Shown in pieces: positions 46,338 through 58,494 of a stretch of 64,000 bases of DNA. Below the pieces are notes generated by a model. It saw nothing but the letters and a program-made list of their open reading frames with translations. It did no database searches and was not told where the DNA came from. Every line of letters starts with the position of its first letter. The first letter of the stretch is position 1. The position numbers and the translations under genes were made by a program. This stretch comes from Panopea generosa (lineage: Eukaryota > Mollusca > Bivalvia > Adapedonta > Hiatellidae), in NCBI GenBank assembly GCA_029582155.1, contig CM055901.1:7482874-7546873 (forward strand). Reading direction: 5' to 3'.

Positions 46338-46763
46338 GCCCGCATGGTTCCGGCTAAGAATAGAATCACTGTCGATCTCTGCAGAGGGGTAGGAATCCTC
46401 CAAATGGGTGTCATGTTCATTTTATCATTTTTTGTCACGTTCACTATTGTGGTTAAATTATCAACCCCTGTGTGGTTCCAGGGAGCCATATAAGTGATGA
46501 CAAGAATAGGATCACTGTGGCTCATGCATGTCCTAAGAAGCGACAAATTGAGTAATACGATAGAATTTGCTGAAATTTTGCAGTTCTGCAGGTATCAAGG
46601 TTCTAGGTTCATTCTGCATATTCATTTGTTGATGTATTTTTTTTAATCTGTATGTTAATTTGTCGTTTTTGTACATGTTGAGTGAACTTCAAATCTTCCT
46701 TCCTGTTGGCGTTGAATAACCTATAATGTGTTGGTACATCGTAAAACCCTATTCATTCATTCA
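46338..46763 (+). mobile_element. SINE with (ATTC)n tail, second full copy
   Basis: Nearly identical in order to 43789-44200 (CGGCTAAGAATAGAATCACT through GTAAAACCCTATTCATTCAT). It is flanked by a 13-bp target duplication with one mismatch: TTGTTTGATTTGA at 46325-46337 and TTGTTTAATTTGA at 46764-46776. The 119-codon minus-strand ORF across it is a shadow of the SINE. Confidence 0.88.
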
Positions 46764-46895
46764 TTGTTTAATTTGAAAAGTTCTTTCTGCAGTTTTTATC
46801 GAATAATGAGATCTGAGACTCTTATTTACAATTTATGCACATAGAATTCTATTGAAGTATTAACAGTACCAGTGGATCAGTTTAGTAAATCATTT

Positions 46896-47105
46896 GAGCT
46901 TGTGGTCCAGTGGTAGAGGATCATACCCACGATTGGTGGGTTCCTGGTATGATCCCCTGCAACAGCTATACACAAGTGCAGTGTCCTTAAAACAGACACC
47001 ATATAATCTGCATAGTGCTTATACAGGTTCTACCTAGTAAGACTTGGAGAGTGATTTGTATAAGATGCAAGAACTTGTTTCACAATCAATAAAACAAGTT
47101 GGCTG
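46896..47105 (+). mobile_element. tRNA-derived SINE, 'CTTGTTTCACAATCA' tail family
   Basis: A-box region GTGGTCCAGTGGTAGAGGAT, B-box-like CCTGGTATGATCCCCTGCAA, body ATACAGGTTCTACCTAGTAA, tail AAGAACTTGTTTCACAATCA then ATAAAACAAGTTGGCTG. The same tail occurs at 60375. The piggyBac-like MITE begins a few bases beyond it. Confidence 0.75.
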
Positions 47106-47112
47106 CTTTTAA

Positions 47113-47344
47113 CCCTTTACTTCATATAGACGCCTTTGGACACCTCTAATATAGACACTTTTGGACAGCTAATATAGAAGGCTTTTGAATTATTGGGTGA
47201 ATTATGTTTATACTAACTGACAGAGTGGAAAACAGTGCAGGAAGTGTTCAGATTGCTCATTACGAGCAATCTGAACTCTTCCTGCACTGTTTTCAATGGC
47301 CTTCTTTGATTGGTGTGGGAAATACGTATCTATGGAGTAAAGGG
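47113..47344. mobile_element. piggyBac-like MITE (232 bp) with internal hairpin
   Basis: It begins CCCTTTACTTCATATAGACG and ends with the inverse of CCCTTTACTCCATAGATACG (17 of 20 positions match), flanked by TTAA (47109-47112) and TTGA (47345-47348). CCC...GGG termini at a TTAA target are the signature of the piggyBac superfamily; the right TTAA would have one substitution. Inside, 47228-47258 and 47264-47294 form a 31-bp inverted repeat with one mismatch and a 5-base loop. No ORF. Confidence 0.75.
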
Positions 47345-47881
47345 TTGAAAAGCATCCAATGGTTAGGTCTTATGTAAATGATGTGGCAATTAAAGTGTTA
47401 AAGTGAATGAATGTGTAAGTTTGAATCCTTGTACAGGGTACTAAATACATTGGTGATACCAAATCCCGACAATGTTACGGCTGACACAGGGAATTCCCGG
47501 CTGCAGGGAAAATGCAAATGTGGTGTGCCAGATAGTAATCTTGATGTTTAAATGTACTGATCTCAATCATTATGTATTGCCATTTGTATATAAAAAAGAA
47601 ACATACCATATATATTGTCTAACATACTTACTGCTTTGTTCTATACAATTTACTACTGTGATCATAATATATTTTAAAATAATTCGTATCCATATTTTAA
47701 ATTAATTTGTGGATATATTATTTTCAAAAACAACAGTTAAAAAATTACTATTTTTCCAAAAACTTGTGCATTCGGCGATATATCTGATTCTGATGACGTA
47801 CTGAAAATATGTCACACCGGTAAACTATCTGTATTTTTCTGTTGTATCGAATAAAATAAACAACTCAGCTGTTTTTAACTC

Positions 47882-49030
47882 AGCTGAGCCAAAGGCTCAC
47901 AGGTGAGCTTTTGTGATTGCCTGGTGTCCATCGTCTGTCGTCTGTCAGCCATCGTCTGTCGTCCGTCTTTAACTTTTAGCTTCTAACAACTTCTCTGAAA
48001 CCACTTGGCCAATTTTGATATAACTTAACAGAAATGTTCCTTGGGTGACCCTGTATCAAGTTTGTTCAAGCCATCTTGATTCATCAAAAAACATGGCTGC
48101 CAGGGGACAGGGCAAGTTTAATTAGTTAAAACTTAAAAAATCTTCTTGTCAGAAACTACAGGCTTGATTTTAAAATAATTTCACAGAAATGTTCCTTGGG
48201 TGACCCTCTACCAAGTGTGTTCAAGCCATCTTGATTCGTCAAAAAACATGGCCGCCAGGGGGTGGGGTTAGTTTACTATATAAGCTATAGTATAAACTAA
48301 GAAAATCTTCTTGTCAGAAACAACTGGCTAAATTTTAAAATAATTTCACAAAAATGATCCTTGGGTGACCCTCTACCAAGTTTGCTCAAGCCATCTTGAT
48401 TCGTCAAAAAACATGGCCGCCAGGGGGTGGGGTTAGTTTACTATATAAGTTATAGTAAAAACTTAAAAAAATTTCTTGTCAGAAACTACTGGCTTGATTT
48501 TAAATTAATTTCACAGAAATGTTTTTTGGGTAACCCTCTACCAAGGTTGTTCAAGCCATCTTGATTCGTCAAAAAACATGGCCACCAGGGGGTGGGGCAA
48601 ATTTAATTTGTAAAAATTTTAAAAAATCACCTTGTCAGAAACTACTGGCTCGATTTTTAAAATAATTTCATAGAAATATTCCTTGGAGGAACCCCCACCA
48701 AGTTTGTTCAAACCATAGTAATTCATCAAAAAACATGGCGGCCAGGGGATTGGGTTAGTTTACTATATAAGCTATAGTAAAACTTTAAAAATCTTCTTGT
48801 CAGAAACCACCAGATCAATTTTCAAACAATATCCCAGAAATGTTCCTTGGGTGAGCCTCTATCAAGTTTGAACTCTTCTACGCATCTGTTACATCTTCAA
48901 AACAAATAAAAATTCTTGCCCATCTCGTATTTCTGGAATTTTGAGTGTACATGTTTTATATAACCTACTTAAGTTGGGTGACTCAAGGTCAGTCAAGTGT
49001 GCAATATAGGGCCATCTTGGCCCTCTTGTT
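47882..49030 (+). mobile_element. non-autonomous element with about 165-bp core monomers, copy 2 (with right end)
   Basis: The left end GCTGAGCCAAAGGCTCACAG, GGTGAGCTTTTGTGATTGCC is as at 35670. About six core monomers follow (ACCCTCTACCAAGTTTG-type). Then comes non-repeated text and the right end AGGGCCATCTTGGCCCTCTT, itself a small palindrome. With both ends present this is the more complete copy. No ORF. Confidence 0.85.
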
Positions 49031-49439
49031 TTGTTATTAGTTCAGTCGCATTTAAATTTTCCTTTTAGCTGGAAGTGGTTGGAACAGCCGGAACATGACT
49101 AGGTGTTAAAATCAATACCAGTTTGTACATTTCCATAATGCTCTGTTTAGAAAAACATGGTGACCTCCATATGGTGAATGCCGTGTTTTTAACACGTGAT
49201 CGTGACATTCCAATATGGCAGCACCCAGAGTCAATTTCTTAACTGACCCTTATAAAGGGATCTGTCACTCATGTGAACTTACCAAAAAATCTTATGTTTC
49301 AACAACAGTGCATAAATAAGAAGTGACAGAAATATTTACTATAAAATCAATTGTGATAAAGATAGATATGGTTAGACTTCAACAGCAAAAATGTGCAGAA
49401 ATAGAGTATTAGCAGTAAGAACAATTTGATTGGCTGAGA
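49031..49439. other. no gene seen
   Basis: Single-copy-looking sequence. It includes AACACGTGATCGTGACATTC and a TATAAAGG near 49250; no transcript can be supported from this alone. Confidence 0.3.
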
Positions 49440-51960
49440 CAAACATACCTCAGAAATAAACATCTAAATGAGAGGCTGATCTACAGTCTGAAAACTTACA
49501 AAACAAAAAAGAATACAGAAATAAACATCTAAATGAGAGGCTGATCTACAGTCTGAAAACTGACACGACAAAAATGATAAAGAAACAAACATCTAAATGA
49601 GAGGCTGATCTACAGTCTGAAAACTGACAAGACAAAAAAGAATACAGAAATAAACATCTAAATGAGAGGCTGATCTACTGTCTGAAAACTTACAAAACAA
49701 AAATGAATACAGAAATAAACATCTAAATGAGAGGCTGATCTACAGTCTGAAAACTTACAAAACAAAAATGAATACAGAAATAAACATCTAAATGAGAGGC
49801 TGATCTACTGTCTGAAAACTGACAAGATAAAAATGAATACAGAAATAAACATCTAAATGAAAGGCTGATCTACAGTCTGAAAACTGACAAGACAAAAATG
49901 AATACAGAAATAAACATCTAAATGAGAGGCTGATCTACTGTCTGAAAACTGACAAGACAAAAATGAATACAGAAATAAACATCTAAATAAGAGGCTGAAC
50001 TACAGTCTGAAAACTGACAAAACAAAAATGAATACAGAAATAAACATCTAAATGAGAGGCTGATCTACAGTCTGAAAACTGACAAGACAAAAAAGAATAC
50101 AGAAATTAACATCTAAATGAGAGGCTGATCTACAGTCTGAAAACTTACAAAACAAAAATGAATACAGAAATAAACATCTAAATGAGAGGCTGATCTACAG
50201 TCTGAAAACTTACAAAACAAAAATGAATACAGAAATAAACATCTAAATGAGAGGCTGATCTACAGTCTGAAAACTGACAAGACAAAAGTGAATACAGAAA
50301 TAAACATCTAAATGAGAGGCTGATCTACAGTCTGAAAACTGACAAAACAAAAAAGAATACAGAAATAAACATCTAAATGAGAGGCTGATCTACAGTCTGA
50401 AAACTGACAAGACAAAAAAGAATACAGAAATTAACATCTAAATGAGAGGCTGATCTACAGTCTGAAAACTGACAAGACAAAATTTAATACAGAAATAAAC
50501 ATCTAAATGAGAGACTGATCTACAGTCTGAAAACTGACAAGACAAAAATGAATACAGAAATAAACATCTAAATGAGAGGCTGATCTACAGTCTGAAAACT
50601 GACAAAACAAAAACAAGTACAGATATAAACATTTAAATGAGAGGCTGATCTACAGTCTGAAAACTGACAAAACAAAAACAAGTACAGACATAAACATTTT
50701 AATGAGAGACTGATCTACAGTCTGAAAAATGACCAAAAAAAAATGAATACAGAAATAAACATCTTAATGAGAGACTGATCTACAGTCTGAAAACTGACAA
50801 AACAAAAATGAATACAGAAATAAACATCTAAATGAGAGGCTGATCTACAGTCTGAAATATGACAAAACAAAAATGAATACAGAAATAAACATCTAAATGA
50901 GAGGCTGGTCAACAGTCTGAAAACTTACAAAACAACAATGAATACAGAAATAAACATCTAAATGAGAGGCTGATCTTAGGTCTGAAAACTGACAAAACAT
51001 AAAAGAATACAGAAATAAACATCTAAATGAGAGGCTGATCTACAGTCTGAAAACTGACAAGACAAAAACAAGTACAGATATAAACATTTAAACGAGAGGC
51101 TGATCTACAGTCTGAAAACTGACAAAACAAAAACAAGTACAGATATAAACATTTAACAAGAGGCTGATCTACAGTCTGAAAACTGACAAGACAAAAACAA
51201 GTACAGATATAAACATTTAAACGAGAGGCTGATCTACACTCTGAAAACTGACAAAACAAAAAAGAATACAGAAAAATAAACATCTAAATGAGAGGCTGAT
51301 CTACAGTCTGAAAACTGACAAGACAAAAACAAGTACAGATATAAACATTTAAACGAGAGGCTGATCTACAGTCTGAAAACTGACAAAACAAAAACAAGTA
51401 CAGATATAAACATTTTAACAAGAGGCTGATCTACAGTCTGAAAACTGACAAAACAAAAATGAATACAAAAATAAACATCTAAATGAGAGGCTGATCTACA
51501 GTCTGAAAACTGACAAGACAAAAACAAGTACAGATATAAACATCTTAATGAGAGGCTGATCTACAGTCTGAAAACTGACAAAACAAAAACAAGTACAGAT
51601 ATAAACATTTTAACAAGAGGCTGATCTACAGTCTGAAAACTGACAAAACAAAAATGAATACAGAAATAAACATCTAAATGAGAGGCTGGTCTACAGTCTG
51701 AAAACTGACAAAACAAAAATGAATACAGAAATAAACATCTAAATGAGAGGCTGATCTACAGTCTGAAAACTGACAAAACAAAAACAAGTACAAAAATAAA
51801 CATCTAAATGAGAGGCTGATCTACTGTCTGAAAACTGACAAAACAAAAATGAATACAGAAATAAACATCTAAATGAGAGGCTGATCTACAGTCTGAAAAC
51901 TGACAAAACAAAAACAAGTACAAAAATAAACATCTAAATGAGAGGATTATTGATCCACAG
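49440..51960. repeat. 65-bp minisatellite, about 39 copies, two subtypes
   Basis: The unit has AATACAGAAATAAACATCTA, AATGAGAGGCTGATCTACAG, TCTGAAAACTGACAA and a variable A-rich end. A second subtype from about 50600 has AAGTACAGATATAAACATTT and AACGAGAGG, and the two alternate in blocks. The short minus-strand ORFs (Phe/Cys/Ser-rich) are repeat translations. Confidence 0.95.
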
Positions 51961-52619
51961 TTGGAAAACCGATCTCATTTTTCATAGCTATATATATCTT
52001 CATAGGCTTAATTCATTCAAAATTTGAATTGAAGTGACAGTTGAAATAAGGTGACGACTTATGCCCATTTGGAACTCTTGTTTAATTCCAGATCATGATT
52101 TATGCAATATCAGTAAAATGCTGCAGTTATAATTATTGATCCCAGAATGCATTCTGCTTCAGGGTGAAATTAGGAGTAATTTGATTTTGTTAATACTCTA
52201 TGATTTGTATGATCTGCACTCTTAATACAAAATTAATGAAAAAAAGTTTGTAACAGCATCAGTTATTGATGTTATGATTATTAACTTTTCTTTAATTATG
52301 CAAATGCTTTCACTATCAAATCTGGATCAAGAAACAGCTTGCATGAGATTGATATAAGCTTTTAAGAGACCTGGAACATCTGCTGCAGCAAAAAATCATT
52401 TTCATGTTTGCTTCATTACAATAAAACAAAGATTTCCAAGTAAGTACTCATAAAACATTGAGTGGCATCTGGATAGAGACTGACAGCGAACTTTGTGTGG
52501 TTGAAAAAAGGGTAATGACTTGATTGTTAAGTGATATATATAAGCATATTTTGAAAAAAAATGTTTCAGGCCACAATAAAATAAATATCAAAAATTTTAA
52601 AAATAAAATTAAAAAATAA
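51961..52619. other. no gene seen
   Basis: AT-rich, single-copy-looking. Confidence 0.35.
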
Positions 52620-52690
52620 AATCGACCCACCCTCCCCGTTTTTAAGAAAAATTTGGATGATAATCTAGCTATTAATTTATAATGGCCTTA
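52620..52690 (+). repeat. dispersed repeat family, copy 3 of 3
   Basis: CCCTCCCCGTTTTTAAGAAA, AATTTGGATGATAATCTAGC, TATTAATTTATAATGGCCTT is almost identical to 32275-32335. Confidence 0.75.
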
Positions 52691-52914
52691 AGACAATTTT
52701 AAATTTTTGAAAATCCTGATAAAATCCCCTTTAAATGGTGGTTTTATTGACATGTCCAAGGTCCCAGGTCCCTGCATGATGTTTCTAATTACCGGTACTT
52801 TATTTTATTACATAGTGATCTAAGTGGCATAACACTGATATTGTCATGGGGATCCAAGTGACATAACATCATGCCACATAAGTGGTCATAGTGCCATTCA
52901 TAATGGTGGTTTTT

Positions 52915-53215
52915 AGAGCGATTCTAGTGACATAGTACTAATTACAACATGCTGATTCCAGTGACACAGCACTAATGACAACATAGGGTTTCCAGTGACA
53001 CAGCACTAATGACAACATGGGGATTCCAGTGACACAGCACTAAAGACAACATGGCATTTCCAGTGACAGTACAGCACTAATGATAACATGGGGATTCCAG
53101 TGACACAGCATGAATGGCAACATGTGGATTCCAGTGACACAACACTAATGGCAATATGGTGATTCCAGTGACACAGCACTAATGACAAATTGGGGATTCA
53201 AGTGACATTTCATTG
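52915..53215. repeat. 34-bp minisatellite, about 8 copies
   Basis: Unit GATTCCAGTGACACAGCACT, AATGACAACATGGG with small changes. Diverged precursors ('AAGTGACATAACA') start about 52860. Confidence 0.9.
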
Positions 53216-54714
53216 ATTGTCTGCATTGTGATTTATAATTACTTAATCACTGATGCCAGAAAATAAGCATTGTTTCTTAAAAGACCCAATTAATACATTA
53301 CTAAAAGTATTGCCGCATCTTGTATTACTTTACTCAAAATAATAACCACTGTAAAAAAGTGTCCATTTTAAAAACATTTTTTATGTGAGAAGAATATTCA
53401 TTCAGAATTAATGTTACCTTTTCATAAATCTGTTTGATCTTCATACAGTGAGACAAGGGTAGCAGACCAAGAATGATGTTTATGACAGTTGGATGGCAGG
53501 GGTCAGTCGCTATACCAGGGGGAAGATGCACCAGTAGCAAAGGTCATATGCTGAAATATTTGGAAATTAGGGCTCATCCAAGCAAGAATATCTTTAACTG
53601 TGACAGGAAGGATTTCGCATGATAATGAATATTATTATGTTTAATGACGAGGTTTCTGGATGAAAGCCATATGAGAGGATTTTAATGGGATAATAGTTTG
53701 AATAAATAAATAATCAGAAATGACATGGGAGGGCATTAATGTCGTCTGTATACTTTAAGGCAGTTTACTTCACACAGTTTATTACTAAATAAGAGTTAAA
53801 AATGCTGTATCAGTGGGCTATGTATATGGGCATGTCCAGCCATTTATTGCCCAGAGTGACGGGGTTATTCAGTCCCATCCGGGGAAACCCTTGAGAAAGT
53901 ATTTGTGTGGCAGTAATGGAGATGAGGCAAACCTTATTTTATGAATACAATTTAGTTCCGATTATTTATCAAAGGATTCTTATCTCCTTTTTTGTCCACT
54001 TAAAGGGGTCTTGGGGGGTATTTAACCCCTGTAAATAATCACTATTTCTCTCTTTTTTTGTTGCCTCATGTTTGATCAAATAGCCCACCCCTTTTCAACT
54101 TTTCTTGACCTGAACCCTAATTTCTATCAATTCTGGATAAGTCCCCTAATCTTTTTTTCTCTCCTCTGTATCTTTTGACAAATTGGAACTTGAGGAAATT
54201 GTATTCATTTTTAAACATGATTAATTGAGTTTGTCAACCAGTATACATGTATCTATTTCTCCTCACTTTTTCAGTTTTAAAATTTATTCAGATTGTCCAT
54301 GAAATGTTTGTTCCAGTAGAACTTACAATAAGGCAGTGACTTGTGTGATTTCTGAGGATTTTATGGCATATTAATAGAAACTTTCTCAAGTCAGCTGATG
54401 TCTCCTAGGGTCTGACACCAGCGTTTAGAAGTTTCATATACTGGTGTTTTTAAAATTGTTTCATTTTTAAATTGACAATATGCATTTAACAGTATTAAGA
54501 AAAAACTTATATATTTGCATATACAATGTAATTATGAAATTAAAATGCCCCAGCACGCATTAGTTTCAGTTTCAGAGAGAGTTATAACTCGGTTACATCA
54601 CTGATGAGTAAATGCTTATTTCTTTTATAATATGAATTTTCAGATAGTAATACATTTGTATCCCCACATAGTAACATTTTCAGGAGAGCATGAATAGACT
54701 TCGCTTCAACATTG
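53216..54714. other. no gene seen
   Basis: AT-rich to average composition with no recognisable ORFs. No repeat with defined ends. Confidence 0.35.
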
Positions 54715-54895
54715 CCTTTTTCAGTGCAGTGGATAGAGTGTTGCCCGTTCACACCAGAGGTCACAGGTTTGAGCCTAGGCTTAACCTGATGGCCTTTAAA
54801 AATACTCACCCAGGAAATGCACTCAAGAGCAATTCATAATTATAAACTCTGAGCTTATTCCATTATGAAGCTAAAATAAATTCTAAGAACTGCAT
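54715..54895 (+). mobile_element. tRNA-derived SINE
   Basis: A-box region CAGTGGATAGAGTGTTGCCC, B box GAGGTCACAGGTTTGAGCCT, body AATACTCACCCAGGAAATGC, tail ACTCAAGAGCAATTCATAAT and TAAACTCTGAGCTTATTCC. It shares its tail with the element at 42928. Confidence 0.75.
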
Positions 54896-55560
54896 ACCAA
54901 GTATCAACAATAGCAGGTAATTTAATAATAAATGTTTGACAGATATAAAATTCACCTGTTGCATTAATTTGTCTAGTCTGCAGACAGACAGTCCCATTAT
55001 TAAACGCAATTGACCACCCGGTGACAGTTCAATTCTTACACAGATTCTGTTCCTCTGTGATGTCCCATCTGTTGTATTGCAACATCTCACTACACAAGAG
55101 GAGGACATGGAAGTGACAGTTATTCAGGGATCCCCCGATGTGACGGGCAGGTAACATCGTCCTGACTCTGCCACTCAGGATTCCGTTGTCATTGGTTTTC
55201 CACCTTGTTTAACACTACTACCGATACTGAACACCGTTTATCCCTAATTAAATCTTGAAGCCACTTAACCTGTGCTGGACTAATCAACCATGTGCTAATT
55301 CCATTTCATAGTCTGTCTGTCACTTTACAACACTAAGTGAAATAATCATAATTCTAAACCTTCAAATTAAAGACCTCTAACTAAATTAACCAAAAAACGG
55401 TCCATTATATTTGCTATTTTTCTCTTATTTATAATTATGTGATTATTGATAAAATTTCAGCATTTTAAGTTGCACCAAATGGTGATCACAGTTTTGTAGT
55501 CTTCTTTTGTGCTTAGACTAATCATCAAATTAACATACATAGTGAGAAAAAAAGCAAATT
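54896..55560. other. no gene seen
   Basis: Moderately AT-rich. The minus-strand 81-codon ORF at 54863-55108 partly overlaps the SINE and is not supported. Confidence 0.3.
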
Positions 55561-55564
55561 TTAT

Positions 55565-55795
55565 CTTGTGCTCGAATATGCCTGTGCAGCATGCATGATC
55601 TGTGTACAGTTGTCGTATTCTTGTCCAGTCATTTGGCACCCCCAAATCACAAGTGGGTTTGATTATTTAACCCCAATGGTGGTAGCAAAATGATGAAATG
55701 GACATGACAGCCATTTAAAGGATTCCTATCACTCTGCAGAGATTGACTGATCCTTCCTACCTGGAACAACTCGGGCAACTTCAGAAGGAAATAAA
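55565..55795 (-). mobile_element. diverged, truncated copy of the (ATTC)n SINE
   Basis: On the minus strand it reads CCCGAGTTGTTCCAGGTAGG, ATCAGTCAATCTCTGCAGAG, TAGGAATCCTTTAAATGGCT, GTCATGTCCATTTCATCATT, GGGGTTAAATAATCAAACCC and GACAAGAATACGACAACTGT, following the order of the copies at 43789 and 46338 with many substitutions. The 3' tail is absent, so this is an older insertion. Confidence 0.75.
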
Positions 55796-56069
55796 AAAAA
55801 AATAAATCCTAATGGATCAATGTTTAACCATTATAATGTAATACCCTGTATATTTCTCCTTGTGTAGTACTTATCTTCTGGGCTGTTACCAGTTACCACA
55901 TAGTCTAAAGGGCTTTACAGATTCTATTTTAGTATTATCGTTATTTGTTTTACATGTTTTGTCATTCCAGAGTAGAGGCAAGTTACTGCCATGAGCAGAT
56001 GTTATAGTAGACATATTCATGTAGTTAATACTGTTTGCAGTTAGCAATTATGGGCCGACAAAATCAGTT
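55796..56069. other. no feature seen
   Basis: Short AT-rich spacer between two SINEs. Confidence 0.35.
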
Positions 56070-56320
56070 CAGCAGTGGTCTCACGGTTGGTAATTAGCCA
56101 CAGCCTCACATGTTAGAGGTGACAGGTTTGATCCCTGTCAGGGTTATTTTACTTGTGAAATGGCACTAGAATATTCCTCACCTGAGTTTAGGTATGTAGT
56201 GTACAAATCTAGCACTGGCCGGCCAACCTGTGTCACTGTCATTTCAATCAGACATAGCGTATAAAAAGGTGATGGTGTGTGTGGGGGAGGGGGGGTGGGG
56301 TGAGGTAGAATGGTTAGCTC
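56070..56320 (+). mobile_element. tRNA-derived SINE with G-rich end
   Basis: Head CAGTGGTCTCACGGTTGGTA, B box AGGTGACAGGTTTGATCCCT, body GGTTATTTTACTTGTGAAAT and CACTGGCCGGCCAACCTGTG. It ends in a GT/GGGGAGGG stretch. Confidence 0.65.
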
Positions 56321-56976
56321 GCCCTTATTGTACACCTGAGGTGAAGGCCTTAATTTGTTTATTGTTTAATATTTATGAATAATGAATCCATTTACAGAAT
56401 ACTTAATAAGATGACCAAATTAGGCTTTTGGTCCATCGAATAACATGGTACAATTTCCAAGTAATCACAGACATGCTCATTTAATTAAGTCATATACATA
56501 GCTGACACAGGTCGAGCCATCTTGTTTTTTAACACTTGAATAAAAATAATTGAAGTCACCTGATCATGCAGACATGGTCTGTCATGGTCAGTAACACCAC
56601 ATACTTTTCTTGATAACTGCTGCTTGAATGGTTTTGAAGTATTTAATGTGCAACACATTTACGGGGCATGAAAAAGTTATTGCAAACATGACTTCTTTCA
56701 CCTGAGTATCACCTGACACCAGAACACAGTTAACCCATCTGTTGCTGGAGATACCTTTTGTTCGTCAGGAGTTTTTACTCCAGGCTGTCTCAGGGAGACA
56801 TATTTTTTTTAATAAATATAACTAATAGCAGACACTCTTACTGCAGAAATCAATATGGATGACCACGGCTGATCTTGACTTTATGAGCTTTTTTTAATAA
56901 CAGCTGGCTCATCATCTGATATATGTGAAAGGTTTTTTTTTAAATATTTCTTTTAAAATATGGCATTCAAACTTCC
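56321..56976. other. no gene seen
   Basis: AT-rich, no recognisable structure. Confidence 0.35.
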
Positions 56977-57175
56977 AGAGTTGCGGTGGTCTAGTGTGCC
57001 CAAGACCCAGAGGTTCGAGGTTTGATTCCAGATGGGAGTTTGTCCGGGGGTTATTCAATCATACTCCCAAAGGGCCTTATTCAGGCATTGAACTACTGCG
57101 AAAGCATGCAATTCTTCAGAAGGGAATTTAAAGCAGTTGACTCACATACAGGGGGAGTCGTAAGCAATGCACGTA
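56977..57175 (+). mobile_element. tRNA-derived SINE
   Basis: Head AGAGTTGCGGTGGTCTAGTG, B-box GAGGTTCGAGGTTTGATTCC, body GGGGGTTATTCAATCATACT and GGCATTGAACTACTGCGAAA, tail CAGTTGACTCACATACAGGG. The ORF at 56925-57131 merely covers it. Confidence 0.7.
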
Positions 57176-57564
57176 AAATATCTCACTGAACTTCTGTGTT
57201 AATCAATGACTGGAATGCCCAAAATAAGACTACTTGTAATAATCAGAAATAAATTTATAAATTTCTTGGAAGTAATTGGGATTTGTGTAAAATGATTTAG
57301 AGATGGGCTATTTATAGATTCTTGATGACGTTTTGTCAGTTTTTCACTCTCCAAATCAACAGAAGGTATGTTTTATAGCAAACTTTTGAAAATATTTTAA
57401 AGGGGATAATGGTTGTCAGATTCCTGTATGATCAATATCCATGGGTTAAATTTATTATCACCTGTGACTTTTATTGATAACAGCACGTAAACCTGTTATT
57501 TCTTTTAAACATAAATGTTAGGTACATTTTTCTTATGTCAATTATGTATTTGTAAAACTTGAGG

Positions 57565-57770
57565 GGTCTTCCGTGGCTGAGTGTCACCTAATGACAACTT
57601 ACCTCTCACCCCTGAGGTCATGGGTTAAAACTCAGCTTGGTTAAATAACTCTATGTAAGAAAATGTGTCGGTTACTTGCAAGTGGACATTGGTTTTAATC
57701 GGCTTCATTCTGAGGGTTTCTTCCACTGATAAAACTGCATGTACTGGTATATACATAAAAACAATGATTG
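57565..57770 (+). mobile_element. tRNA-derived SINE, 'CCACCAATAAAACTGG' family
   Basis: Head CTTCCGTGGCTGAGTGTCAC, B-box-like GAGGTCATGGGTTAAAACTC, body GTCGGTTACTTGCAAGTGGA, tail CTTCATTCTGAGGGTTTCTT and CCACTGATAAAACTGCATGT. Confidence 0.75.
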
Positions 57771-57789
57771 ATTGATTGATTGAATATAT

Positions 57790-57930
57790 AGCATAATTTC
57801 TATGCCATTGAGGGCTAACAGACGATAGTGAGGCACAATGTTGTATATCAATCATCATTAAGACTTGCCGGGTGGGTATTCGAACTCAAGACCCCTGGAC
57901 ACTTCTAGCTCTTCAACCCCTCCCCCCCAC
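57790..57930 (-). mobile_element. tRNA-derived SINE, same family as 4060-4310
   Basis: On the minus strand: GTCTTGAGTTCGAATACCCA (B box), GTCTTAATGATGATTGATAT, GTGCCTCACTATCGTCTGTT and AGCCCTCAATGGCATAGAAA. It abuts a (TGAT)n stretch at 57765-57782. Confidence 0.65.
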
Positions 57931-58490
57931 GCCGCCCCGACTCTGGCCATCTATCTTATATTTAACAAAATACGCACAAATTGTAAAAAATAAAATTCTA
58001 CCCCCAAACCACTATTTTGGTTTTAAAAACTTATTAATACATATATTTGCAACAGTATAAAGAGAAATAGATATTTAGATCTTAGAAATATAAATAGATA
58101 AAACATCATATAAATTTATTTTATCTGATTAGCTGTGAGTTATGACTTTAAGCATGGATTTTAAATTACTGAGAAAGCGTTAAATGCCATTTCCAACAGT
58201 TTTTTCTCTATTTATATTTAACCATTGTTTACATTCTCGAGAGCAATATATTTATTTCTCTTTATGCCAAGATTCCCCGTCAGAATATTGCATATTTTAC
58301 TGCACCTTATTGTAATGAATATTTAATTTCATTTTACGCTCGTATAAAACAAGTATTGGAAACCACAAAATTATCTATTTTAAGATCTTTCTTTTTTGTA
58401 CTTAATAGTTTGGTTACAGAGAGAACAGAATTGAACATGACTTTATCAAAGAACAGTTTACTAGAATACACTTTCTCTCCAGCACATTGT
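57931..58490. other. no gene seen
   Basis: AT-rich lead-in to the 28-bp array. Confidence 0.35.
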
Positions 58491-58494
58491 CAGA

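Noticed and set aside
46187..46546. 119-codon minus-strand ORF
   Set aside because: Mostly antisense of the (ATTC)n SINE plus AT-rich flank.
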